Shown here: piece by piece, positions 33,457 to 40,938 of the stretch
How positions within the stretch are numbered: position 1 is the first letter of the stretch
Layout: every line of letters begins with the position of its first letter
Assembly: GCA_023954175.1 (NCBI GenBank)
Contig: JAMLIM010000025.1
Span: forward strand, 1 to 45,418
Source: Rhizobacter sp.
Lineage (GTDB): Bacteria > Pseudomonadota > Gammaproteobacteria > Burkholderiales > Burkholderiaceae_C
Length of the DNA stretch: 45,418 nucleotides
Reading direction: 5' to 3'
Translations under genes and position numbers: made by a program
Notes under the pieces: model-generated
What the model saw: only the letters and a program-made list of their open reading frames with translations
The model's database searches: none
What the model was told of the DNA's origin: nothing

Positions 33457-33483
33457 TTATCGGCCCCTTGCGTGGGCGCTTGA
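33457..33483 (-). promoter_or_regulatory. sigma-28 (FliA) type promoter for motA-motB-cheY-cheZ
   Basis: On the - strand the sequence reads TCAAGCGC, 11 bases, GCCGATAA. The -10 box is a perfect match to the class 3 flagellar consensus and the spacing is exact. It lies between the flhC terminator and motA, so the stator and chemotaxis genes can be switched on later than flhDC. Confidence 0.85.
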
Positions 33484-33543
33484 GCGCCTGCCGCCGGCGA
33501 TCGCCACAGTTGCCCCCCGTCGCGCACAGAACACCGGGCGCAC

Positions 33544-33574
33544 AAAAAAAGAGCGGGCCCCGAGGGACCCGCTT
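33544..33574 (-). terminator. intrinsic terminator of flhD-flhC
   Basis: On the - strand, AGCGGGTCC pairs with GGGCCCGCT (about 9 bp with one G-T pair and a 4-base loop), followed at once by CTTTTTTTG. It lies about 120 bases beyond the flhC stop and ahead of the motA promoter, so it separates the two operons. Confidence 0.85.
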
Positions 33575-33691
33575 CGAAATGACACTTGGAGGTGCCAGGA
33601 GGAGACTAGCAAGAAAACGATGCCGGTCCGTTGCTGTATCGGCGCCAACGGACGCGACTTGAGGAGACAGACCCGCGTGCCGCGCGAAAGT

Positions 33692-34231
33692 TCAGTGGAC
33701 CTGGATCGAACCCGCGGCGCGGCCCTTGCCGGCGCGTGCCGGCGGCGCGCACAGGCCGCAGACGTAGTGCTTGGCGATCTCGTGCGGGTGCGTCACGAAG
33801 TGGCCTCCGCACTTGGAGCACTTGGTCATCGTCAACATGCCGTTGTCGATGAACTTGACGAGGCGCCACGCGCGCGTGACCGAGAGCAGCGCCTCCAGGC
33901 CCTGCGCCGCCGTCTGCTCGGTGTAGAGCTGGTAGGCCTTGATGACGTTGTCGATCTCGTCCATCGCGGCGACCTTGTTCAGGTACTCGTGAATGTTGAG
34001 AAACAGCGACGCATGGATGTTGGGCTGCCAGGTCATGAACCAGTCGGTCGAGAACGGCAGCTGGCCCTTGCTCGGCGACTTGCCGGCCACTTCCTTGTAC
34101 AGGCGCAGCAGGCGTTCATAGGACAGATCGGTCTCGGACTCGAGCACCTGCAGCCGCGCGCCGAGGTGAATCAGCGTGACGGCACGGTCGATCTGCTTGG
34201 CTTCGGTGAGGATGCTCTTGTTGCGGGCCAT
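33692..34231 (-). CDS. flhC: flagellar master regulator subunit FlhC (179 aa)
   Basis: FlhC joins FlhD to form the class 1 activator of flagellar genes. Its zinc site is C138-S-K-C141 and C158-G-L-C161, the same residue numbers as in E. coli. The N-terminal region (ARLQVLESETDLSYERLLRLYKEV) and FSTDWFMTWQPNIHASLF are typical. It follows flhD after a 120-base gap containing strong hairpins. Confidence 0.97.
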   Translation of the reverse strand: MARNKSILTEAKQIDRAVTLIHLGARLQVLESETDLSYERLLRLYKEVAGKSPSKGQLPFSTDWFMTWQPNIHASLFLNIHEYLNKVAAMDEIDNVIKAYQLYTEQTAAQGLEALLSVTRAWRLVKFIDNGMLTMTKCSKCGGHFVTHPHEIAKHYVCGLCAPPARAGKGRAAGSIQVH

Positions 34232-34276
34232 GATGGTCGATGTCCTGTGGTTCCAGCGAAGTGGGCCGGGGCCAGC

Positions 34277-34340
34277 GCCGGGCCGCTCCCAGGCGGCCCC
34301 GGCACCCCGTCGGGGGGTGGCGTCGGGACCTCCCGACGCC
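34277..34340 (-). repeat. two stem-loops in the flhD-flhC gap
   Basis: GGCGTCGGGA at 34319-34328 pairs perfectly with TCCCGACGCC at 34331-34340 (10 bp; the 2-base spacer means the tip opens slightly). A second structure pairs GCCGGGCCGC (34277-34286) with GCGGCCCCGGC (34293-34303) with one bulge. No T-run follows, so they are more likely to protect mRNA ends or tune the FlhD to FlhC ratio than to stop transcription. They start 12 bases after the flhD stop. Confidence 0.65.
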
Positions 34341-34351
34341 GGGGGCTTCAG

Positions 34352-34675
34352 TCAGGCGGCTTCTTGATGGCGGCCGGCCATCAGGATGCTGGCGTGCAGG
34401 CGGGTGGTGACGTCGTTCGCCGCCGACTTGCCGTGGTTCGTCAACAGGCCCCAGACGAGGTCATCGTCCATGCGGAAGCGGCACAGCAGCGTGTTGCCCG
34501 ACGCGATCTTCATCATCTGCGACGGCGCGAGCAGGGCAATCATCTCCGCCGACTCCTCCGAGATGCCGAGCCGGTACAGCGCCTGCTCGCGGTCGGCGCG
34601 AATCAGGCTTTGCGCAAGCATCAGGTACGAAAGATTGGCTTCGCGGATTTCGCTCAGGATCTGGTCTGCGTTCAT
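34352..34675 (-). CDS. flhD: flagellar master regulator subunit FlhD (107 aa)
   Basis: FlhD is the partner of FlhC in the DNA-binding activator. The protein begins MNADQILSEIREANLSYLMLAQSLIRADREQA and contains RLGISEESAEMIALL, both highly typical of the family. The frame is open upstream, but the ATG at 34675 has GAGGAAG 6 bases before it and gives the standard length. A 12-base tandem repeat lies immediately upstream of the ribosome site. Confidence 0.97.
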   Translation of the reverse strand: MNADQILSEIREANLSYLMLAQSLIRADREQALYRLGISEESAEMIALLAPSQMMKIASGNTLLCRFRMDDDLVWGLLTNHGKSAANDVTTRLHASILMAGRHQEAA

Positions 34676-35224
34676 GTCTGCTTCCTCGGTTGTCTGCTCG
34701 GTTGTCTGTTCGGCCTGTGGGGCCTGTGTCGCCGGGGACATGGCCCCAACGTGAAACCGATTGTGATGATCGATTTCGGGTCGCAACATCAGAGTGTTTC
34801 TGTCGCTTGAGTCCCGTTTCGTCCATCGGGGCTGTCAGGCAAATTCCTACACGGCCCTGTTTGCGAGACGAATTACGGCCCCGAACACGCGCTGTTTCAC
34901 CGAGCGCTTGACAGCCAGCCGCTCCTGTGCTGCTCGAAACTGCAACTATTTCTCTCAAGTGACGTGACGGGCGCTCCGATATGCCCTCCAACGTACCTGC
35001 AGTTTGGGTCGTGGTCCGGTTGGCCGGCCGACGGTGGGGCAGCGAAGGCTGCAAGACACAGCGGTTGACTGGCGCGGGCGTTGCCAGAGGCGACGGCACA
35101 CCGAGTGCTTGCGCCAAAGGCGAACAACAGTGTGGCGAGAGGATCGCCCTCCACTGCGCTTTGTTTCTTGTAACGCCGGCAGCCACGCCGGGATTCATTT
35201 CAACCGTAAGGAGTTTTCTCTACC
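34676..35224. promoter_or_regulatory. divergent flhD/fliC control region
   Basis: This 549-base gap separates flhD (-) from the first flagellin (+). Close to flhD, CTCGGTTGTCTG occurs twice in tandem (34685-34696 and 34697-34708), ending at the ribosome site. On the + strand at 34955-34982, TCAAGTGA, 12 bases, TCCGATAT resembles a sigma-28 promoter with spacing one base long; it would give a flagellin leader of about 230 bases. No gene is supported here, and no sigma-70 promoter for flhD was strong enough to name. Confidence 0.5.
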
Positions 35225-36028
35225 ATGCCACAGACGATCAACACCAACGTCAGCTCGCTCAACGCGCAGCGCAATCTCAACGGTTCGCAGTCTTCGCTCG
35301 CGATCTCGATGCAGCGCCTCTCGTCGGGCCTGCGCGTGAACTCGGCCAAGGACGACGCCGCCGGCCTTGCGATTGCCGACCGCATGAACGCCCAGATCCG
35401 CGGCATCAACGTCGCCATCCGCAACGCCAACGACGGCGTCTCGCTGGCGCAGACGGCCGAAGGCGCGCTTGCGACCATCACTGACGCGCTGCAACGCATG
35501 CGCGAACTCGCGGTGCAGGCCGCCAACGGTTCCAACGGCTCCGGCGACCTCACCAACCTCGACGCCGAGTACCAGGAGTTGTCCGACGAGGTCCAACGCA
35601 TCGCCGACCAGACCAAGTTCAACGGCAAGGCCATCGTCGGCGGAGGCGCGGGCGCTCAGGTGTTTCAGGTCGGCGCCAACGTCGGCGACACGCTGACCAT
35701 CACCACCACGGCCGTCACGACAGTGGCGGGCGACTTGACGACTACAGCCAACGCCAATACCGCGATCACTGCGCTTGATGCCAAGCTCGACGCCATCACG
35801 ACCGACCGCGCGACCTACGGCGCAGCGATGAGCCGATTCTCCTTCGCGGTTTCCAACCTGCAGATCACCGGCGAGAACCAGACAGCCGCGCGCGGCCGCA
35901 TCATGGATGCCGACTTCGCCGCCGAAACGGCCAACCTGTCGCGCGCCCAGATCCTGCAGCAGGCCGGCACCGCGATGGTGGCGCAGGCCAATCAGCAGCC
36001 GCAGACGGTGCTGCAACTGTTGCGCTGA
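35225..36028 (+). CDS. fliC: flagellin, copy 1 (267 aa)
   Basis: The filament subunit has only the D0/D1 core: N-terminal PQTINTNVSSLNAQRNL and LSSGLRVNSAKDDAAGLAIADRM, and a C-terminal SRAQILQQAGTAMVAQANQ ending in VLQLLR. The variable outer domains are nearly absent, so the filament should be thin-walled and smooth. GGAG lies 12 bases before the ATG. It differs from copy 2 at about 29 of 267 residues, mostly between residues 136 and 185. A terminator follows. Confidence 0.97.
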   Translation: MPQTINTNVSSLNAQRNLNGSQSSLAISMQRLSSGLRVNSAKDDAAGLAIADRMNAQIRGINVAIRNANDGVSLAQTAEGALATITDALQRMRELAVQAANGSNGSGDLTNLDAEYQELSDEVQRIADQTKFNGKAIVGGGAGAQVFQVGANVGDTLTITTTAVTTVAGDLTTTANANTAITALDAKLDAITTDRATYGAAMSRFSFAVSNLQITGENQTAARGRIMDADFAAETANLSRAQILQQAGTAMVAQANQQPQTVLQLLR

Positions 36029-36048
36029 GCCCTTTCCGCGCTGCCGAG

Positions 36049-36073
36049 AGCCGCCCGCCTGGGCGGCTTTTTC
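36049..36073 (+). terminator. intrinsic terminator after flagellin copy 1
   Basis: AGCCGCCC (36049-36056) pairs with GGGCGGCT (36061-36068) around a GCCT loop, followed by TTTTC. It lies 20 bases after the stop, so the two flagellin genes should be separate transcripts. Confidence 0.85.
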
Positions 36074-36223
36074 TTGCGCGCGCGGAATGCTTGCCTTCCC
36101 GATCGGCCCGGCACGCGACCGCCGAACGGCGAACTGACGGCCAAATCGCGATCTGTTCAGCCGACCGCTGCGAAACCCGCACTACGAGAATTCACACCAC
36201 AGGTCGCACGCTCTGATCGCGCC

Positions 36224-36250
36224 TGAAGTGGCCGGATGCCATGCCGGCGA
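36224..36250 (+). promoter_or_regulatory. possible sigma-28 promoter for flagellin copy 2
   Basis: TGAAGTGG, 11 bases, GCCGGCGA: the -35 core equals that of the chemoreceptor promoter and the spacing is right, but the -10 box matches the consensus at only 5 of 8 positions. It would give a leader of about 20 bases. A second weak candidate lies near 36141-36167. Confidence 0.3.
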
Positions 36251-36277
36251 TCGATCCAGTCTTCCGGAGTCCACACC

Positions 36278-37081
36278 ATGCCGCAAACGATCAACACCAA
36301 CGTCAGTTCGCTCAACGCGCAGCGCAACCTCAATACCTCACAGTCCTCGCTCGCCACCTCGATGCAGCGCCTCTCGTCGGGCCTGCGCGTGAACTCGGCC
36401 AAGGACGACGCCGCCGGCCTTGCGATCGCCGACCGCATGAACGCCCAGATCCGCGGTATCAACGTCGCCATCCGCAACTCCAACGACGGCATCTCGCTCG
36501 CGCAGACGGCGGAAGGCGCGCTCGCGACCGTCACCGACGCGCTGCAACGCATGCGCGAACTCGCGGTGCAGGCCGCCAACGGCTCGAACGGCGCGGGCGA
36601 CCTCGCCAACCTCGACGCCGAGTACAAGGAGCTCTCGGCCGAGGTCACGCGCATCGCCACGCAGACCAAGTTCAACGGCAAGGCCGTCATCGGCGCCGAC
36701 GCCGGCACGCAGACCTTCCAGGTCGGCGCCAACGTCGGTGACACGCTGACCATCACCACCGCGGCCATCGCGACGGTGGGCGGCGACCTGCTCAGCGCCG
36801 CCAACGCCAATACCGCGATCGGCGCCATCGACACCAAGCTCGACGCGATCACGACCGACCGCGCGACCTACGGCGCTGCGATGAGCCGCTTCTCCTTCGC
36901 GGTTTCCAACCTCCAGATCACCGGCGAGAACCAGTCGGCGGCGCGCGGTCGCATCATGGACGCCGACTTCGCCGCCGAAACGGCCAACCTATCGCGTGCC
37001 CAGATCCTGCAGCAGGCCGGCACCGCGATGGTGGCGCAGGCCAATCAGCAGCCGCAGACGGTGCTGCAACTGCTCAAGTAG
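36278..37081 (+). CDS. fliC: flagellin, copy 2 (267 aa)
   Basis: It is the same length and architecture as copy 1, with identical N-terminal 19 residues and a near-identical final 70 residues (ending LLK instead of LLR). Differences cluster in the middle (KAVIGADAGTQTFQV and TITTAAIATVGGDLLSAAN). The frame is open a little upstream, but GGAG 8 bases before the ATG at 36278 and the conserved MPQTINTN fix the start. Its own promoter and terminator suggest independent control. Confidence 0.97.
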   Translation: MPQTINTNVSSLNAQRNLNTSQSSLATSMQRLSSGLRVNSAKDDAAGLAIADRMNAQIRGINVAIRNSNDGISLAQTAEGALATVTDALQRMRELAVQAANGSNGAGDLANLDAEYKELSAEVTRIATQTKFNGKAVIGADAGTQTFQVGANVGDTLTITTAAIATVGGDLLSAANANTAIGAIDTKLDAITTDRATYGAAMSRFSFAVSNLQITGENQSAARGRIMDADFAAETANLSRAQILQQAGTAMVAQANQQPQTVLQLLK

Positions 37082-37123
37082 ACACCGCCATCGGGCCTCA
37101 AGCGGGGCCTGGAACTGCCGAAA

Positions 37124-37163
37124 CCCGATGAGCGAGGTTTGACCGCGCGGCATCGGGCTTTTT
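37124..37163 (+). terminator. probable terminator after flagellin copy 2
   Basis: CCCGATG (37124-37130) pairs with CATCGGG (37151-37157), followed by CTTTTTC. The 20-base loop is long, but the T-run placement supports termination about 80 bases after the stop. Confidence 0.65.
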
Positions 37164-37229
37164 CGTTGCGTGTTCGATCGCCGTCAGCCATCCGCATCGC
37201 CCCCTTCCCCAGCCTCGAAAGAACGCGTC

Positions 37230-38672
37230 ATGACCATCAGCTCGCCAGGCATCGGTAGCGGACTCGACGTCAACTCGATCATCACCCAGTTGATGTCCAT
37301 CGAGCGCCAACCACTGGTGGCGCTGCAGAACAAGAGCGCGGCAATTCAGAGCCAGATCTCCGAGTACGGCAAGATCAAGAGCGCGATGTCGACAATGCGC
37401 GATGCCGCGCTCAAGCTGACCGAGAAGACGACCTGGGGCATGACGGTCGGGTCTTCCGCCGATGCCGCATCGATTGGTGTTGGCGTCACCGGCGGCGCCG
37501 CAGCGGGAAACTATTCGGTCCAGGTGCTGGCATTGGCCAAGGCGCAATCGCTCGCGAGCGGGGTGTATGCCGACTCGACGGCGACGCCGGGCGCAGGCAC
37601 ATTGCACATCGAGACCGGCAGTTGGGGACCAGGGCAGACATCGTTCACGCCCGGTTCGACTGGCGCGGTCGATATCAGCATCGAAGCGACCGACACGCTG
37701 GCTCAGGTGCGCGACAAGATCAATGCCGCTGGCGCGGGCGTCAAGGCGACGATCCTGACCGATGCGAGCGGTGCACGCCTGCTGATGCGATCGAGCGCGA
37801 CCGGCGTTGCCAACGCCTTTCGCACGTCAGCGATCGACGCCGACGGCAACAACAGCGACGCGTCCGGGCTGTCTGCGCTGGCGTTCGACCCGTCGTCGGG
37901 CAGCGCCGTGATGTCGCAATCCCAAGCCGCATCGGATGCGTCGGCCACCTTCAACGGCCTGGCAATCACGTCCGCCAGCAACACGCTCGCCAACATCGTC
38001 GACGGGGTCACGCTGACGCTTTCCAGAGCCACGGACGCACCGGTGGACATCTCCATCGCGCAAGACACCGAAGGCATGAAGCAGAAGGTGCAGGGCTTCG
38101 TCGATGCCTACAACGCGCTCGCCACGCTGATCAGTGGCGAGGTCAAGTACGACGCGGCGAGCAAGACCGCCGGCCCGTTGCAGGGTGACAGCGCCGCCGT
38201 CGGCATTCAACGCCAGATGCGTTCCCTCGTCGGTGCCGTCTCAGGCGCGTCGACGGCGTTCTCGCGGCTCTCGGACATCGGCCTCGAGATGCAGAAGGAC
38301 GGGACCCTGCGCGTCAATGCCGACAAGCTCGATGCCGCCTTCGCCAACCTGCCCGAGTTGCAGAAATTCCTTGCCAACAGCGACCCGCTGGTACCGGACA
38401 ACAACGGCATGGCGCGCCAGTTCCGAGCGATGGGCGACGCGATGCTCGGCATCGACGGCGTGATATCGACCCGCACCAACGGCTTGAGCCAGCGCATCGA
38501 GACCAACCAGGACCAGCAGGACAGCCTGGAGAACCGGCTCGCTCAGACCCAGCGACGCCTGCTCGCCCAGTACACGGCACTCGACGCGCGGCTGGGTCAG
38601 ATGAGCGCCCTCAGTGCCTACGTGACGCAGCAGATGGCCATGCTGATGAACAGCAGCAACAACAAGAACTGA
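37230..38672 (+). CDS. fliD: filament cap protein FliD (480 aa)
   Basis: FliD caps the growing filament and folds flagellin at its tip. It begins MTISSPGIGSGLDVNSIITQLMSIERQP, the FliD N-terminal signature. The middle holds repeated beta domains (NYSVQVLALAKAQSLAS; DTLAQVRDKINAAGAGV). The C-terminal coiled coil has LAQTQRRLLAQYTALDARLGQM. The frame is open upstream, but the ATG at 37230 gives the normal N-terminus. It heads the fliD-fliS-fliT run. Confidence 0.95.
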   Translation: MTISSPGIGSGLDVNSIITQLMSIERQPLVALQNKSAAIQSQISEYGKIKSAMSTMRDAALKLTEKTTWGMTVGSSADAASIGVGVTGGAAAGNYSVQVLALAKAQSLASGVYADSTATPGAGTLHIETGSWGPGQTSFTPGSTGAVDISIEATDTLAQVRDKINAAGAGVKATILTDASGARLLMRSSATGVANAFRTSAIDADGNNSDASGLSALAFDPSSGSAVMSQSQAASDASATFNGLAITSASNTLANIVDGVTLTLSRATDAPVDISIAQDTEGMKQKVQGFVDAYNALATLISGEVKYDAASKTAGPLQGDSAAVGIQRQMRSLVGAVSGASTAFSRLSDIGLEMQKDGTLRVNADKLDAAFANLPELQKFLANSDPLVPDNNGMARQFRAMGDAMLGIDGVISTRTNGLSQRIETNQDQQDSLENRLAQTQRRLLAQYTALDARLGQMSALSAYVTQQMAMLMNSSNNKN

Positions 38673-38679
38673 ACGACGG

Positions 38680-38715
38680 GCCGGCGCCCACGCGCGCCCG
38701 CCAAGACGCGCCGGC
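38680..38715 (+). repeat. inverted repeat in the fliD-fliS gap
   Basis: GCCGGCGC (38680-38687) and GCGCCGGC (38708-38715) can form an 8-bp stem just after the fliD stop. There is no T-run, so it is a possible mRNA processing or protection structure. Confidence 0.4.
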
Positions 38716-38790
38716 AGGCGCTCAGCGCTCAAGTCATCCGGGGCGTCGCCGATATTCAGGCAGACCCGCAGACGCACCCTGAAGACCCGC

Positions 38791-39207
38791 ATGTTCGCAC
38801 TCTCGCAAGCCAGCCACGCATCCACAGCCTACCGTCAGGTCGGCGTCGAAACCGGCGTGGGGGCAGCTTCCTCACACGAACTCGTTTCGATGCTCTACAG
38901 CGGATTCTTCGACGCCCTCGCACAAGCCCGCGGTGCGTTGCTCGCCGGCCAGATCGAGCAGAAGGGGCGCGCCATCGGTCGCGCCGTGCGCATCGTCGAG
39001 GAGGGCCTGCGCTCCTGCCTCGACGACCGCCGCGGCGGACAACTCGCCGCCAATCTGAATTCGCTCTACGGCTATGTCGTGTTGCGGCTGACGCAGGCAA
39101 ACCTGTACAACGACGCCGCACTGCTCGACGAATGCGCGCAGCTCATCGAACCGGTGCGTGCGGCGTGGCAGGCGATCGGGCCGCGCGCCACCGCCGCAAC
39201 GCAGTGA
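38791..39207 (+). CDS. fliS: flagellin export chaperone FliS (138 aa)
   Basis: FliS binds the flagellin C-terminus to prevent early assembly. The protein contains ASTAYRQVGVETGVGAASSHELVSMLYSGF, GRAIGRAVRIVEEGL and the C-terminal NLNSLYGYVVLRLTQANLYND, all matching the helical FliS fold. The ribosome site is weak (CTGAAGAC). It is 118 bases after fliD and 60 bases before fliT. Confidence 0.94.
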   Translation: MFALSQASHASTAYRQVGVETGVGAASSHELVSMLYSGFFDALAQARGALLAGQIEQKGRAIGRAVRIVEEGLRSCLDDRRGGQLAANLNSLYGYVVLRLTQANLYNDAALLDECAQLIEPVRAAWQAIGPRATAATQ

Positions 39208-39267
39208 GCCCCTGCGACCATCCCTTCCCTCTACCTTCTCGCCCGCGCCACCCTGGAGCCCGCCCGC

Positions 39268-39567
39268 ATGAATTCCGCGCTGCTGAGTTACTACGAAGCC
39301 ATCGAGCATGCCAGCCACGAGATGCTGGAAGCGGCCCGCACCGGCAACTGGGACCATGTCGTCAAGCTCGAGGGCGCCTGCGCGCTGCTGATTTCGCAGC
39401 TCAAGCATGCGGCTGCGGAGCAGAAGCTCGATCCCGAAGAGGCGAAGATCAAGTCGCGCATCATGCAGCGCATCCTGCTCAACGACGCCGAGTTGCGCCA
39501 CCTCGCCGAGCCCTGGCTCGAAGATCTGGACGACATGCTCGCGGGCCGTCCGAAGACGCTGCACTGA
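39268..39567 (+). CDS. fliT: FliT-like flagellar chaperone (99 aa)
   Basis: A short all-helical protein in the position of fliT, the chaperone for FliD. Features include SYYEAIEHASHEMLEAARTGNWDHVVKLEGAC and an end rich in leucines. FliT proteins share little sequence, so the call depends on size, helicity and place after fliS. GGAG occurs about 12 bases before the ATG. Confidence 0.8.
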   Translation: MNSALLSYYEAIEHASHEMLEAARTGNWDHVVKLEGACALLISQLKHAAAEQKLDPEEAKIKSRIMQRILLNDAELRHLAEPWLEDLDDMLAGRPKTLH

Positions 39568-39608
39568 CACGCCCCGCCCCGGACGCGGCAGCGCAACGAC
39601 ACGCGGCG

Positions 39609-40367
39609 ATGGACACCCAGCCGATGCCCCTCGAGGCGATGGCTGCCGAGAACGGCGGTCTCGATGCGTTTCGCCTGAGCGCCCCCAAGGACATCGCGAC
39701 CACGCTGCGCCGACTGCAGGACGCGAGCGTGCTCGTCAACCTGAACGCGCCGCACGGCAGCGTCTACACCACGTCGCTCTGGACCGCCGACGCCGATCGC
39801 GGCGCGCTGAGCTTCGCCGCCGACGCGAGCGACCCGCAGTTGCAGGCGGTGCTCGAGAGCGACGAGGCGGTCGTCGTCGCCTATCTCGACAACGTCAAGA
39901 TCCAGTTCGACGTCGGCAACCTGGTACTCGTGCGCGGCGCGCGCAGCTGCGCGCTGACGACGACCTACCCGCGCGAGGTGTTCCGCTTCCAGCGCCGCGA
40001 CAGCTTTCGCGTGCGCCCGCTGCTGCGCGACGCGCCGCTCGCGCGACTGCAGCACCCGGCGATCCCCGACATGACGCTCGCGCTGCGCATCCTCGATCTG
40101 AGCGTCGGCGGCTGCGCGCTGCTGCTGCCGCAGGATGTGCCGATGCTCGAGCCCGGCGTGCTGATCACCCGCGTGCAGCTCGAGCTCGACGCCACCACCC
40201 GCTTCGAGACAGGGCTGCGCCTGCACCACGTGACGTCGATCCACTCTGAATCGAGCGGCGTGCGCCTCGGCTGCGAGATGGTGCGCCTGTCGCAGGAGGC
40301 GGAGCGCACGCTGCAGCGCCATGTCGACCAGACGCAAAAGCGCCGGCGGGTGATGGGCCTGAAATAG
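39609..40367 (+). CDS. YcgR-type PilZ flagellar brake protein (252 aa)
   Basis: The N-terminal half is a YcgR-like domain (ISA-type start LSAPKDIATTLRRLQDASVLVNL). The C-terminal half is a PilZ domain with the cyclic-di-GMP motif R130-D-S-F-R134 and D163-L-S-V-G-G168. When bound to cyclic-di-GMP, such proteins slow the motor at MotA/FliG. It starts 41 bases after fliT, suggesting co-expression with late flagellar genes. The frame is open far upstream; the ATG at 39609 is chosen as the only start that fits after fliT. Confidence 0.88.
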   Translation: MDTQPMPLEAMAAENGGLDAFRLSAPKDIATTLRRLQDASVLVNLNAPHGSVYTTSLWTADADRGALSFAADASDPQLQAVLESDEAVVVAYLDNVKIQFDVGNLVLVRGARSCALTTTYPREVFRFQRRDSFRVRPLLRDAPLARLQHPAIPDMTLALRILDLSVGGCALLLPQDVPMLEPGVLITRVQLELDATTRFETGLRLHHVTSIHSESSGVRLGCEMVRLSQEAERTLQRHVDQTQKRRRVMGLK

Positions 40368-40375
40368 GGCCCGCT

Positions 40376-40391
40376 GCGCGCCGCGGCGCGC
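40376..40391. terminator. palindrome between convergent ycgR-type and fliE genes
   Basis: GCGCGCCGCGGCGCGC is a perfect 16-bp palindrome in the 27-base gap between the two stops. It may serve as a two-way end structure, though there is no T-run. Confidence 0.35.
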
Positions 40392-40394
40392 CGT

Positions 40395-40718
40395 TCACAC
40401 CTGCATGTTCATGATGTCGCTGTAGGCCTGCACGAGGCGGTTGCGCACCTGCAGCGTCGCCTGGAAGCCGAGCTGGGCCTTCTGCATCGCGACCATCGTC
40501 TCTTCCAGGCTCACGGTCGGGTTGTCGAGCTGCACTTCGCGCTGCAGCCGCGCCGCCTCGTTCTGGCTCTCGCTCACCGCGCCGAGCGCCTGCGTCAGCG
40601 CCTGCGCAAAGCCGCCGCCCTGCACCGCCTTGCCGTTGGCGATCGGCTCGCCTTGCGTCGTCAGGCCGGCGCGGGCCACGGCCTGCGCGAAATCGAAGGG
40701 CTTCAAGGTGACGTTCAT
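40395..40718 (-). CDS. fliE: hook-basal body protein FliE (107 aa)
   Basis: FliE joins the MS-ring to the rod. The C-terminal half has VQLDNPTVSLEETMVAMQKAQLGFQATLQVRNRLVQAYSDIMNMQV-type sequence, diagnostic for the family; the N-terminal part has FAQALTQALGAVSESQ. The frame is open upstream; the ATG at 40718 gives the normal length. It is transcribed away from fliF, an arrangement common in proteobacteria. Confidence 0.96.
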   Translation of the reverse strand: MNVTLKPFDFAQAVARAGLTTQGEPIANGKAVQGGGFAQALTQALGAVSESQNEAARLQREVQLDNPTVSLEETMVAMQKAQLGFQATLQVRNRLVQAYSDIMNMQV

Positions 40719-40938
40719 GGGCTCGGCTCCGTCGTGCTCGCTGCGCTGCCGGCGCGCCCGATGCGGGCACGCGCGGCGAACTTCAGCGTCGCGCCATCGT
40801 AGTCGCGGGGCGCCCCGCGCGGACAGGCGAACTGGCGCACCTTTGACAGCTTGTTTCGTGCATACGGCGGATGGGGCATCCGAATAATCGACGCCATCGG
40901 AACCTCCGCAGGCCAGCCTGCGCGCAACTGTCCACTCC

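Noticed and set aside
40838-40855. Sigma-54-like sequence TGGCGCACCTTTGAC between fliE and fliF
   Set aside because: The GG and following TTG are spaced about right but the essential GC of the -12 box is GA, and FlhDC-type systems do not normally use sigma-54 for these genes.
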